A stretch of DNA of 48,224 bases from an uncultured bacterium (GTDB lineage: Bacteria > Actinomycetota > Coriobacteriia > Coriobacteriales > Coriobacteriaceae): the NCBI GenBank assembly GCA_905216145.1, contig CAJMST010000016.1, forward strand, positions 1 through 48,224. The letters are read 5' to 3'. Both the position numbers and the translations under genes were made by a program. This document shows positions 1 through 7,493 of the stretch, in pieces. Position 1 is the first letter of the stretch. Every line of letters begins with the position of its first letter. Below the pieces are notes generated by a model. The model ran no database searches and had not been told where the DNA came from. It saw only the letters and a program-made list of their open reading frames with translations.

Positions 1-406
1 TCGGCCGCGGGCCGGTGCATCTTCGGGACCGCCCCGACGACGCAGCCGAGGCCGAGGGCCCGCAGCGCGCGGCCGCGGTTGATGGTACGACCATTGTCGC
101 CCGACCCACGAGAGAGCTGCAAGGGGAGAGGCCCCAATGTTCAACTCATATCGTCTGTTGTGCCAGAGTCGCTCGGGAAAGCGCGACCGACGCAGCGCGC
201 TGTTTTCCAGTCACATCCAGTTCGGGTTGATTTCAGCATGCGATAAGAAACTGGATTTGAATTTCGACTCGAAAGATGGGCAATGCTGATGAGAAACGCT
301 TGGAGTTCGGGATTGCGCGGCGTGAAGCGACCCTCTTCTTATCGAGTTCGTTACAATGTAGGAAAAACAGTAAGTAAGAAGACCTCTGATTGCTTTAGGA
401 GGAGCT
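1..406. other. Left flank, no gene recognised
   Basis: No coding region is supported here. A forward frame is open over roughly 15-230, but its translation is rich in Arg, Ala and Pro in the way that random GC-rich DNA is, it has no ribosome binding site, and it resembles no family I know. The first 120 bases are clearly more GC-rich than the AT-richer DNA after about 220, so a junction between core-like and acquired DNA may lie near 130-240. Only the AGGAGG at 397-402, which serves the next gene, is a confident signal. Confidence 0.5.
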
Positions 407-409
407 GTG

Positions 410-946
410 GTGAATAGCGCCCAGAAGATCGATAAGTCCATCCAGAAGATGATGACTCTCGGAAGAAGGCTTGGGATTCTGTTTACGGCGCTGTTTATAG
501 CGGTGTGTTGCTGTTCGGTGGTGGTGGTTATTTCCATTGGGCTTATGGCTGCTCAAGGAAACCTATATGATCCATCAAAGACGGTTTCCGTAGTGGTTCC
601 TTTGATGTATCTTCTGATTTCCGGAGGGGCCACATGGACCCTGCGGGGAATCAGCATGGACATGGCTCATGGCGAATCGCCCTTTACCCTTTCGCATGCT
701 CGAAGAATCTCGATTATCGGGTGGCTGTTTGTTGCAGCGGCAATAGGTGACCTCTTGTTTTCTCCGGGGTTTCTTTCGATAGTGATTGGCCCCTTCGACT
801 TGCTGGGGAACGCCTATTCGATGTTTGAAAACCTGGCCCTGCCCATAGATATTGGTGCTGTGCTGGGGGCCGTTTGCTGCTTCTCGATTTCTGCGATATG
901 GCGCTACGGAGCTCTGCTTCAAGACCAGACCGAGGATTTGGTGTGA
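410..946 (+). CDS. DUF2975-family membrane protein
   Basis: A 178-residue membrane protein of the DUF2975 type. Four hydrophobic segments can be seen, at about residues 18-45, 60-80, 97-120 and 145-165. The C-terminus (AIWRYGALLQ followed by acidic residues) is typical of the family. Function is unknown; in this family the gene is usually paired with a small Cro/CI-like regulator, as here. Translation probably starts at GTG 410, seven bases after AGGAGG (397-402); an in-frame GTG at 407 is the alternative. The stop lies eight bases before the next gene, so the two form one operon. It precedes the peptide cluster, but there is a terminator between, so a shared role is only a guess. Confidence 0.75.
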   Translation: MNSAQKIDKSIQKMMTLGRRLGILFTALFIAVCCCSVVVVISIGLMAAQGNLYDPSKTVSVVVPLMYLLISGGATWTLRGISMDMAHGESPFTLSHARRISIIGWLFVAAAIGDLLFSPGFLSIVIGPFDLLGNAYSMFENLALPIDIGAVLGAVCCFSISAIWRYGALLQDQTEDLV

Positions 947-954
947 GGGGCGGC

Positions 955-1284
955 ATGGACTATCTGATTATTGAGCTTGAAAGCTTATTGCTTCGACGCG
1001 GAAAGACGAGTACGGATATCATTCGGGCGACCGGGCACACACCGGCAAGTATCTCAAAAATACGAAATGGCAAGGTGAAGGCAATTAGGTTAAAGACATT
1101 GCTGGATATTTGCGTAGAGCTTGATTGCCAGCCTGGCGATCTTATTAAGCGCGTCAACGAAAGAGAACTTGAGGAACTGGCGACGCGGCGCGCCCGCAAC
1201 GCGCTGAGCAGGGCGACCGCGACGGGTGATGACCCGGTCCTGGAGTCAGATCATGTTTACGTGGTCGATCTTAGAGACGACTGA
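955..1284 (+). CDS. Small HTH (XRE/Cro-CI) regulator
   Basis: A 109-residue DNA-binding protein. Residues 1-65 form a Cro/CI-like helix-turn-helix: GKTSTDIIRATGHTPASIS is the first helix pair, followed by KIRNGK and a segment ending in LLDICVELDCQPGDLI, the standard end of YozG-type small regulators. The last 40 residues are charged and have no recognised domain, which makes the protein longer than the usual 70-residue relatives. The start ATG 955 follows a GAGGGGCGG Shine-Dalgarno. It sits directly behind the DUF2975 gene and likely regulates that pair; whether it also controls the peptide genes 250 bp downstream is not shown. Confidence 0.8.
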   Translation: MDYLIIELESLLLRRGKTSTDIIRATGHTPASISKIRNGKVKAIRLKTLLDICVELDCQPGDLIKRVNERELEELATRRARNALSRATATGDDPVLESDHVYVVDLRDD

Positions 1285-1315
1285 GGCTGGAGAATAAAAA
1301 AGTATTGAGCAGGTG

Positions 1316-1347
1316 CAGCCCGTGAAAACAACGGTTTTCACGGGCTG
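1316..1347 (+). terminator. Hairpin terminator after the HTH gene
   Basis: A perfect 14-bp stem (1316-1329 with 1334-1347) with a four-base loop, followed by only a short T-poor tail (TTCATT). It ends the DUF2975/HTH operon and separates it from the peptide cluster. Confidence 0.7.
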
Positions 1348-1467
1348 TTCATTCAACGTCCTGCAGTGGCCTGTATTTCTCGCCGCGTCACTGGGGAACG
1401 AGAGAGTCATTTCCTGTGCTGGATGCAGGGGGGTGCTTACCTTGTGTAATATATAAATAAGCTTATA

Positions 1468-1496
1468 TTGAAATATGATACATATCGAATTAGAAT
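1468..1496 (+). promoter_or_regulatory. Promoter of the precursor-peptide genes
   Basis: TTGAAA at 1468-1473 and TAGAAT at 1491-1496 are separated by 17 bases, a good sigma-70 type promoter. It lies in a strikingly AT-rich stretch (about 1441-1510) in an otherwise GC-rich window. Transcription would start near 1503, about 30 bases before the first peptide gene. Confidence 0.7.
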
Positions 1497-1534
1497 AACA
1501 TTATCAATTCGGTATGCAAGGAAAGGAGGGAGAG

Positions 1535-1654
1535 ATGGATTGGATTAACGAGCCGGAGGAAGGCGTTGCACCCGCGTGCGGCAACTGCTTCTTCTACGCG
1601 CACGGGGGATGCACGAAGAGGTGCCCCAATCAGTCCTGCACGTTCCGTTTCTAG
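1535..1654 (+). CDS. Five-cysteine RiPP precursor peptide 1
   Basis: A 39-residue peptide with a strong GGAAAGGAGGG ribosome binding site just upstream. It begins MDWINEPEEG and carries cysteines at 15, 18, 26, 30 and 35. The C-terminal half follows the pattern C-x2-C-FFYAHG-x-C-x3-C-x4-C-T-x-RF. The next peptide gene keeps the length, all five Cys, the FFYAHG block and the RF end, so both are under selection. The genes that follow encode a radical SAM/SPASM enzyme and ABC exporters, so this is most likely the substrate of the radical SAM enzyme, with about 14 residues of leader and a Cys-rich core. The product class (thioether-bridged sactipeptide/ranthipeptide, or another type) cannot be told from sequence. 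I do not recognise a named family. Confidence 0.8.
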   Translation: MDWINEPEEGVAPACGNCFFYAHGGCTKRCPNQSCTFRF

Positions 1655-1663
1655 GGGGCAGAG

Positions 1664-1699
1664 ATGAACTGGCTTTCTACCGCGAAAGGAGGGGAATGA
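1664..1699 (+). other. 11-codon reading frame, possible precursor remnant
   Basis: A short frame, MNWLSTAKGGE followed by TGA, lies between the two precursor genes. It has a GGGGGCAGAG sequence upstream, and its stop ends one base before the start codon of precursor 2. The opening M-N-W-L echoes the M-D-W-I and M-E-W-I starts of the two real precursors. It may be a leftover leader of a third copy, or a tiny coupling frame that contains the ribosome binding site of precursor 2. It could also be chance. Confidence 0.3.
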
Positions 1700-1700
1700 A

Positions 1701-1820
1701 ATGGAATGGATTACCGAGCCGTCAGCCGGGGCTGAGCCCATGTGCAACAATTGCTTCTTTTACGCGCACGGCAGCTGCAGCACCAAGTGTTCTTCACAGG
1801 AGTGCACTATCCGATTTTAG
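1701..1820 (+). CDS. Five-cysteine RiPP precursor peptide 2
   Basis: A 39-residue paralogue of precursor 1, with ribosome binding site GAAAGGAGGGG. About 23 of 39 positions are the same, including all five cysteines (15, 18, 26, 30, 35), NCFFYAHG at 17-24, Gln33, Thr36 and the terminal Arg-Phe. Differences fall mainly in residues 5-14 (leader) and between the cysteines, as expected for variant substrates of one enzyme. The last codons and stop lie inside the left arm and loop of a strong RNA hairpin (1802-1832). Confidence 0.8.
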   Translation: MEWITEPSAGAEPMCNNCFFYAHGSCSTKCSSQECTIRF

Positions 1821-1848
1821 CGGATAGTGCACGCCGTACGGCGTGCAC
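1802..1848 (+). promoter_or_regulatory. Two overlapping, mutually exclusive hairpins
   Basis: The sequence GTGCAC occurs three times (1802, 1827, 1843). The first and second copies bound a perfect 12-bp stem (1802-1813 with 1821-1832, loop ATTTTAG holding the stop codon of precursor 2). The second and third bound a perfect 22-base palindrome (1827-1848). Both structures need 1827-1832, so only one can form at a time. Neither has a T tract. The element sits exactly between the highly expressed precursors and the ABC/maturase genes, where an RNA-processing or partial-termination element would lower expression of the enzymes relative to the peptides. That role is inferred. Confidence 0.55.
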
Positions 1849-1985
1849 AGACTGTTCAAAGATATTTTGGCCAGCAGCGCCTGAGGGGCGATGTGGCATT
1901 GCAATATGGGGGGCGAACCGACGTTACCTATAACCCCGCACAATTGCCATGTCGTCCCTTTTTATTGACGGGGAGGATGTCGTCC

Positions 1986-2906
1986 ATGCGGGAAGTCCCA
2001 GTTGAATTGCGTGCCATATCCAAGAGATATGGCGGGTTTGAAGCGGTTAAATCAGTCTCGTTCTCTTTAATGGAAGGCGAGCTGTGTGCACTCATTGGGG
2101 AGAATGGTGCCGGCAAGAGCACGTTAATTCGATTGATCACGGGGCTTTCGGAGCCATCGTCAGGAACGATCTCGATGTTTGGGCAAACCGGGAGACGTGA
2201 AATACGGAGCTGCAGGGAAAGGCTGGGTTATATGCCCGACCTCAATGCTTCGTATCCTAATCTGACCGCGCGAGACAACTTGGTCGTTCGCTGTATTGAG
2301 TGGGGGCTTCCCACCGATCGTTCCATCGACGGTGTGTTATCAACCGTCGGTTTGGGGGAGGCCGGCGGGAAGAAAGTGAAGAACTTCTCAATGGGAATGA
2401 GGAGGCGTCTCGATCTGGCCATAGCGTTGCTGGGCGATCCGGAGCTGTTGATCCTGGACGAGCCGACAAACGGCCTGGATCCGATGGGGATAGTCGAAGT
2501 AAGAAAAATCCTTACGCATCTTAACAAAGATCAAGGTAAAACGATTCTCGTATCCAGCCACAATCTTGAGGAGATGCACAAGCTGGCAACTGATTACCTC
2601 TTCATAAGTCATGGTCGCCTCATTCGAAGGATGACCGCACCTCAGCTGGAAAAGTCATGCCGCGGTGGTTTCGTGTTGCATGTGGACGATCTGGAGCGAA
2701 CGAGATCGGTTCTCGGAGATGAGACCTCACATTCTTTTCTGCCGGACGGCAGCGTCCTTATGCGCTATGAGGAGAAAAAGGAAGGGCGGGGCATTGCAAT
2801 CGAAGCGCTCTCGACCGCAGGTGTGAGGGTTGCGGAGGCGTATTCTCATAGGAAGAGCCTTGAGGAGTTTTATTCGGAGCTCATCGGTCGAGAGAGCGAG
2901 CTGTGA
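1986..2906 (+). CDS. ABC transporter ATP-binding protein (immunity/export type)
   Basis: A 306-residue single nucleotide-binding subunit. Visible motifs are Walker A GENGAGKST (near residues 38-46), the signature FSMGMRRRLDLA, Walker B LLILDEPTNGLDP, and the switch His in SSHNLEE. The C-terminal 90 residues form the usual accessory region of the BcrA/LanF-type subunits. ATG 1986 is preferred because GGGGAGG ends nine bases before it; ATG 1977 abuts that site. The stop overlaps the start of the first membrane subunit (TGATG), so translation is coupled. With the two following permeases it makes a three-part ABC-2 transporter like those giving producer self-protection in lantibiotic clusters; here it probably protects against, or moves, the Cys-rich peptide. 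Confidence 0.85.
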   Translation: MREVPVELRAISKRYGGFEAVKSVSFSLMEGELCALIGENGAGKSTLIRLITGLSEPSSGTISMFGQTGRREIRSCRERLGYMPDLNASYPNLTARDNLVVRCIEWGLPTDRSIDGVLSTVGLGEAGGKKVKNFSMGMRRRLDLAIALLGDPELLILDEPTNGLDPMGIVEVRKILTHLNKDQGKTILVSSHNLEEMHKLATDYLFISHGRLIRRMTAPQLEKSCRGGFVLHVDDLERTRSVLGDETSHSFLPDGSVLMRYEEKKEGRGIAIEALSTAGVRVAEAYSHRKSLEEFYSELIGRESEL

Positions 2907-3724
2907 TGAAACGCGAGTTCATCTCAGCTTTTCGGAGCGAGGTATGGTTGCTCGCCAGGCGCCCGGCGACCGCTCTGATGATTGCGCTTGCGGCTGTGCT
3001 GTATGTGGTTGCGGCTGCGACTTCGTCTGAGGTGCTGATCATGGTCGCCGGTGATGACCCGTATACGCTTGGAGGGGCTATAGGTTTTATTGGAAACCTA
3101 GTGGATGCAGGGGACGTTTTGGGCTCTGTTGCCCGGACGTCTTTTGCGTCTACAGTGGTCTGGATTCCGGTGACGATTCTCTACGCGGTTTACGCTACGT
3201 CGAGAGACTTTGAATCCGTGGCTTACGCCGTATCGAGATCGCGAGGGGTGTCGCAGGCGGCGATTGTGATCACGAAGCTGTTGGTGAACTGCACTCTGGT
3301 CGGTGCCGTGTATCTTCTTTCTACGACTGCGCTGTATTTAACCAAGATGGCCCAATGGGACGTTGGGGCCTCGTGCTCAGGGTTTGCCCAATTTGTATCG
3401 ATTGCGCTGATGATCGCGCTGCTGCTCATTTCGATGTACGCCGCTACCTTCGCCCTGTATTTGCTCACGAGGAGTGTGGTGGCGAGCAGCGTCGTTGCAA
3501 TAGCGGTTTCGACATTTGTGATGGTGTGGTTCCCAAGTACATACGGAAGCGGTCAGCCCAGCTTGCTGCTCATGCTCTCGCCCGTGTATTACCTGATGAA
3601 CCTGTGTTCCCTGAGTATGCAGAATGTTGGTGTAATTCAGGTTTTGCTGTATGCGGGCGGCACTGTGCTTGTGTCGGTTGGAGTTGCGCTCGTCTCGCTA
3701 TTTGTAAGGACGGCGGTTCGATGA
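2906..3724 (+). CDS. ABC-2 type permease subunit A
   Basis: A 272-residue membrane protein with six predicted hydrophobic segments (about 20-42, 85-105, 128-150, 170-195, 198-218, 245-268). It begins with a cytosolic MKREFISAFRSEVW, a common opening of LanE/LanG-type ABC-2 permeases. The start overlaps the ATPase stop by one base, and the stop overlaps the next gene by four (ATGA), so the three are made together. No enzyme motif is present. The second in-frame choice is GTG 2903. Confidence 0.75.
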   Translation: MKREFISAFRSEVWLLARRPATALMIALAAVLYVVAAATSSEVLIMVAGDDPYTLGGAIGFIGNLVDAGDVLGSVARTSFASTVVWIPVTILYAVYATSRDFESVAYAVSRSRGVSQAAIVITKLLVNCTLVGAVYLLSTTALYLTKMAQWDVGASCSGFAQFVSIALMIALLLISMYAATFALYLLTRSVVASSVVAIAVSTFVMVWFPSTYGSGQPSLLLMLSPVYYLMNLCSLSMQNVGVIQVLLYAGGTVLVSVGVALVSLFVRTAVR

Positions 3725-4509
3725 ATCTTGGGATGTCGGTCAGGGCGGAACTGTTCCGCGCAAGGAGAATGAAACTCGCCGTGATAATAGCGCTGATGTA
3801 TTTGGGCATCGCGGGGATTTATGTGTTTGCCGGGTCCGGCGCATGGGTCTCCGCAGGGGGAGAGGGCCAGTTCTTTGGCTTTTCCGCCGATCCGGGCTAT
3901 CTTTTCTCGATAGGGGTTGGGCCAACGGGTATCTCTTCCTGGCTAAGTGTCGTCTCCATGGCGCATACGGTGTTCTTCCCAATCGTCTCTGTTGTTGTGG
4001 CGGGGACGCTATTCGGTGATGCGACGAGCGTGTCGGCAAGGGGAGTTTCGATTGCTCGGGGCTTCCGCAGCTGGCAGCTGTTTGCGGCAAAGACATTGGC
4101 TTGCGAAGTGTATACGCTGTGCCCCTACATCGTGTTTACTCTCGGTGTCGCTGCGGTCTTTGCCGTGTGCTCCGGAAGCGGTCTAGACAGCCTTACGGTT
4201 GGTAATGTGACCTCGGCACTCCTGTCGAATATCGTTATAGACGCCGCTTATACGCTGATGGTTGCGGTTGCATATGAGGTGTTCAGGATCAGATCTCTTG
4301 TGTCGGGAGCCTTGCTGGTCGCAACGTTCGCGGGCCTTGTTATCGCGATGAGTTTCCCAACCGTTTTACCCCCGGTTCACATGGCTTATTGGATGAGGGC
4401 GTGCGGGGCTGCCGGCGGGACGGTCCTGATGGCTGCATGCGGCCATGCGGTCATCGTGTCGCTCGCATGTCTATTGCTGCTTTCGTGCAGTTTTTATCGA
4501 AGAAGGTAG
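3721..4509 (+). CDS. ABC-2 type permease subunit B
   Basis: A 262-residue membrane protein starting MNLGMSVRAELFRARRMKLA, which has the same layout as subunit A: a basic cytosolic start followed by about six membrane segments. It likely pairs with subunit A and the ATPase at 1986-2906. The ATGA overlap with subunit A fixes the start. Between its stop and the following gene are 66 bases without a visible terminator, so the maturase probably belongs to the same transcript. Confidence 0.75.
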   Translation: MNLGMSVRAELFRARRMKLAVIIALMYLGIAGIYVFAGSGAWVSAGGEGQFFGFSADPGYLFSIGVGPTGISSWLSVVSMAHTVFFPIVSVVVAGTLFGDATSVSARGVSIARGFRSWQLFAAKTLACEVYTLCPYIVFTLGVAAVFAVCSGSGLDSLTVGNVTSALLSNIVIDAAYTLMVAVAYEVFRIRSLVSGALLVATFAGLVIAMSFPTVLPPVHMAYWMRACGAAGGTVLMAACGHAVIVSLACLLLLSCSFYRRR

Positions 4510-4575
4510 TGCGCTGGCGTATGCGCAGCGTCTGAGGGTCGATATGGATTTGATTGGAAATGGAGATGGTGCGAA

Positions 4576-4767
4576 GTGAAACTGTCGCAATTTAATGTGG
4601 TGCATGAACATAACGGAAGTCTTCTTATCATGAATGCGCGAACCGGCGGCATCCTGTCGTTAAATCCGGAATACGCGCAGAAATTCAAAAGGATTCAAGA
4701 AGGGGACGTTCGGGATGCCGATGATCTTGTCGCGGAGCTGATAAGGGGAGGGCATCCTAGTCAATGA
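4576..4767 (+). CDS. N-terminal fragment of the radical SAM maturase (frameshifted)
   Basis: Encodes 63 residues (MKLSQFNVVHEHNGSLLIMN and on). The text up to ...VAELIRG at residue 58 looks like the leader-binding-type N-terminus normally fused to SPASM peptide maturases. After codon 58 the frame runs into HPSQ and stop. If one G of the GGGGAGGG run (4745-4752) is skipped, the frame continues as G-I-L-V-N-E-E and joins the radical SAM frame without a break, giving a protein of about 432 residues, the normal size. This may be a real inactivating mutation, a slippage site, or a sequencing error. If it is made as a separate protein, it could still serve as a substrate-recognition partner. Confidence 0.7.
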   Translation: MKLSQFNVVHEHNGSLLIMNARTGGILSLNPEYAQKFKRIQEGDVRDADDLVAELIRGGHPSQ

Positions 4768-4795
4768 GGAGAGGGACGAGCTTGGGGAGATCAGG

Positions 4796-5875
4796 TTGCA
4801 AAGTCGCGCCGCGCGCTTTGCGAATACTGCTCTGTCCCTTACCATTGCGCCAACGATGGCTTGCAACTTTTGCTGTCCCTACTGCTATGAAAAGGGACAG
4901 GCGTACACGACGATGGGCGAGGAGGTTTTGACACAGCTCTCCAAGTTCGTGAAAGATTACTATCCTGGTATCGCAAGTCTCTCAGTTGGATGGTACGGCG
5001 GCGAGCCTCTGCTCGGAATGAAGATGATCGAACGGATTACGTCGGATCTGAAAGATGTCGTGGGGCCAACGTGTGAATATTCCGCATCGATAGTGACAAA
5101 TGGCTATCTGCTGACGCCTGATGTTGCAAGGAGGCTCGCGGCATGTGGTGTGACGAGCGCGCAAGTGACTATAGATGGATCGAAGTCGGATCACGATTCG
5201 AGAAGGATTCTTCACGACGGAAGCCCTACATACGAACGTATTCTCAAGAACGTCAAAGAGTGTGCCGACATCATCGATATTTCGATAAGGAGCAACGTCG
5301 ACAAGACCAACATCGAGGCCGCTCAAGAGCTATTGGATTATCTCGAGCTAAATGGCCTGATGAATAAGGTTCACTTCTATTTAGCCCCTGTTGACGATAT
5401 CAATCAGGTATGTGCGAACGACAGCCACTGCTTTACTGTAAAAGAGTTCTCGTATGAGGAGACTGAGTTTTATAAAAGGGCAATTGCGCGGGGCTTCAAA
5501 GTTCAACCTTTTGGTGGGACGAATTTCGGGATATGTTGCGCCGTTGGAATCAACTCGTACGTGGTTGATCCCGTCGGAGATTTGTATAAGTGCTGGGATG
5601 ACATTGGAATGAAGGAGCGGAGGGTCGGAACTATTTTCGAGCCGCCAATGTTGAGCAAGAACATGATTAACTGGATGGCATATGAGCCGGATGACCCGGA
5701 ATGCCAAGAGTGCTTTGCTTTTCCCATGTGCATGGGAGGGTGCCCCAACCACGCCTTAAACGGTGAGGGGAAACGTTGCGTTTCCTTCCGGTATGATGCC
5801 GAGCAAAAAATGCTGCTCTCCCAGATGATGAATACGGCAAAACGGGGTGCGGGGCAAAATGAGGCTGATGCTTAA
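4796..5875 (+). CDS. Radical SAM/SPASM peptide maturase
   Basis: The main part of the maturase. The [4Fe-4S]-SAM motif CNFCCPYC (Cys 23, 27, 30 from TTG 4796) lies in a TIM-barrel core with GWYGGEPLLG and QVTIDGSK. The C-terminus is a SPASM domain with many Cys: the pair in ICCAVG, then YKCWDD, PECQECFAFPMCMGGCP and KRCVSF, expected to hold two auxiliary clusters. Such enzymes install thioether or C-C links in Cys-containing RiPP precursors, which fits the two five-Cys peptides upstream. TTG 4796 has a GGGGAG six bases before it, so independent start is possible; more likely the frame is the continuation of the 4576 gene after a one-base shift near 4750. It overlaps the exporter by 17 bases. 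Confidence 0.85.
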   Translation: MQSRAARFANTALSLTIAPTMACNFCCPYCYEKGQAYTTMGEEVLTQLSKFVKDYYPGIASLSVGWYGGEPLLGMKMIERITSDLKDVVGPTCEYSASIVTNGYLLTPDVARRLAACGVTSAQVTIDGSKSDHDSRRILHDGSPTYERILKNVKECADIIDISIRSNVDKTNIEAAQELLDYLELNGLMNKVHFYLAPVDDINQVCANDSHCFTVKEFSYEETEFYKRAIARGFKVQPFGGTNFGICCAVGINSYVVDPVGDLYKCWDDIGMKERRVGTIFEPPMLSKNMINWMAYEPDDPECQECFAFPMCMGGCPNHALNGEGKRCVSFRYDAEQKMLLSQMMNTAKRGAGQNEADA

Positions 5876-7493
5876 TCTCTGTAGAAAATATATACTGGGC
5901 GGTCGATTCTACGCCTATCTTGTCGTAACAGTTTTGGTCGGGCTGCTTGCGCTTGCGGGTCCCTTTCTTACCGGCATAGTGGTAAACCGATTGGCGATGC
6001 CGGCCAGCGCCGATCTTGCCGCCGTTCTCGTTTGTTGCCTTATTTTGGTTGCGGTCCAAGCGGTTCGAGCGGGACTAGTGTATTGCTCAGAGATGCTGTA
6101 CATCAACCTTCAGTCGCATGCGGGGTTCGGCTTAAATGCGGATACGCTTGAGCACGTGAAGCACCTTCCCCAGGCATTCTTCGAGGGCTTCAACGCGTCG
6201 TATTATAACCAGCAAATCAATCACGACGCTAATGACCTTGTCATCTTCGTAATCAACTCGGTTGTGGGGGTTTCAAGCAACGTTATCACCCTTTTGTCCG
6301 CCCTGTTTGTTCTCGGTAGCCTGAATATCAAGTTGAGTGTGGTCTGCCTTGTTCTTGCGGCAGCGAGTGCCGCTTTTTATGCGGTTTCACGCGCAAGGCT
6401 GTTTGAGAGAAGTTTTGACGTACAAGAGCAGAGCGCGAGGTTTTTTTCCTGTCTACAAGATCAGTTGGAGAAAGTTGATTTCATCCGCAAACATGCTTTG
6501 TTCGATAGGTCCCGCGCTGTACTGGTCGAAGCTTTTAATGGGCTCTATCCAACGATGAGAGCAAATCAGGAAGTAGGGTCTAGATTTACCTTTGGCAACG
6601 CGTTGGTCGCTTCCGCCGCTCAAGGATGTCTTCTTGCTGTGGGCGCGGTTGAAGTGATGGGCGGGAGACTGTTGCCTGGTTTTCTCGTGACTGCTGTTGG
6701 ATATTATTCGAACTTAAGCTCAGCGGTACAGTATTTGTTGGGCTGGGGAAGGGATTACCAGACTAATCGCGTATGCTATGAGCGGCTGAAAAGAATTTGG
6801 GATGTCCCGGTGGAAGCGAATGGCAAATTGGCGCTTGGTCCGATTGAGGAAATCCGTCTAGAGAACATCAAGCTACGTTATCCAGGGGCGGAAAGGGTCG
6901 CGTTAAGCATTGAGGGGCTCGCGTTTTCCAGGGGTCGGCTATATGGAATCTCGGGGCCGAATGGTTCGGGGAAGAGCTCGCTGCTGTCAGTGATATTGGG
7001 GCTATATCCAGATGACACAGAAGGGGCCGTTCGCTACAACGGGGTGTCACAGCGTTGCATCGATCGATATGCATTGCGGCGGTGTCGAGTCAGCATTACG
7101 GAGCAAGAACCCCCTATCGTTGAGGGGACGATTCTCGATAATCTTACGCTGCTTTCTGATGATTACGAGATGGATAAGCTGAATCGGATGCTTGTCATAT
7201 TGGGGCTAGACGAAATGGTTGCTTCTGTGGAGAACGGGGCAACGGCGATGCTTGACGGCGGGAAAGGAGGGGTGTCCGGCGGCGAGAAGCAAAAGATTGC
7301 AATTGTGAGACAGCTGTTGAAATCGCCGGACGTTATGCTTTTTGATGAACCGACCTCAGCACTTGATGCGAAGAGTCGAGGCGCGCTGATCAAATTGCTT
7401 CATGAAATTAAGAGAGACCATATTGTAATCGTTGTCACTCATGACGAGGAGATGCTTGCCGCCTGTGACGAGGTCATTTCGACGGCTGGATGA
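5859..7493 (+). CDS. One-piece ABC exporter (TMD-NBD) of the peptide cluster
   Basis: A 544-residue half-transporter of the type-1 exporter fold. About six membrane segments cover residues 15-300. The nucleotide-binding domain has Walker A GPNGSGKSS, signature VSGGEKQK, Walker B VMLFDEP, and the H-loop VVTHD. There is no N-terminal C39 peptidase domain, so it does not itself cut the leader; that protease is not encoded in this cluster. ATG 5859 is chosen (GTG 5847 and ATG 5868 are possible) and overlaps the maturase end, which points to coupled translation. Likely role: export of the modified peptide. It is the last gene of the cluster. Confidence 0.85.
   Translation: MRLMLNLCRKYILGGRFYAYLVVTVLVGLLALAGPFLTGIVVNRLAMPASADLAAVLVCCLILVAVQAVRAGLVYCSEMLYINLQSHAGFGLNADTLEHVKHLPQAFFEGFNASYYNQQINHDANDLVIFVINSVVGVSSNVITLLSALFVLGSLNIKLSVVCLVLAAASAAFYAVSRARLFERSFDVQEQSARFFSCLQDQLEKVDFIRKHALFDRSRAVLVEAFNGLYPTMRANQEVGSRFTFGNALVASAAQGCLLAVGAVEVMGGRLLPGFLVTAVGYYSNLSSAVQYLLGWGRDYQTNRVCYERLKRIWDVPVEANGKLALGPIEEIRLENIKLRYPGAERVALSIEGLAFSRGRLYGISGPNGSGKSSLLSVILGLYPDDTEGAVRYNGVSQRCIDRYALRRCRVSITEQEPPIVEGTILDNLTLLSDDYEMDKLNRMLVILGLDEMVASVENGATAMLDGGKGGVSGGEKQKIAIVRQLLKSPDVMLFDEPTSALDAKSRGALIKLLHEIKRDHIVIVVTHDEEMLAACDEVISTAG

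Noticed and set aside
15..230. Forward frame at the left edge
   Set aside because: No start signal, composition of random GC-rich DNA, no family resemblance.
1490..1750. Reverse frame opposite the precursor peptides
   Set aside because: The two forward peptides have strong ribosome binding sites and conserved residues; the reverse frame has neither.
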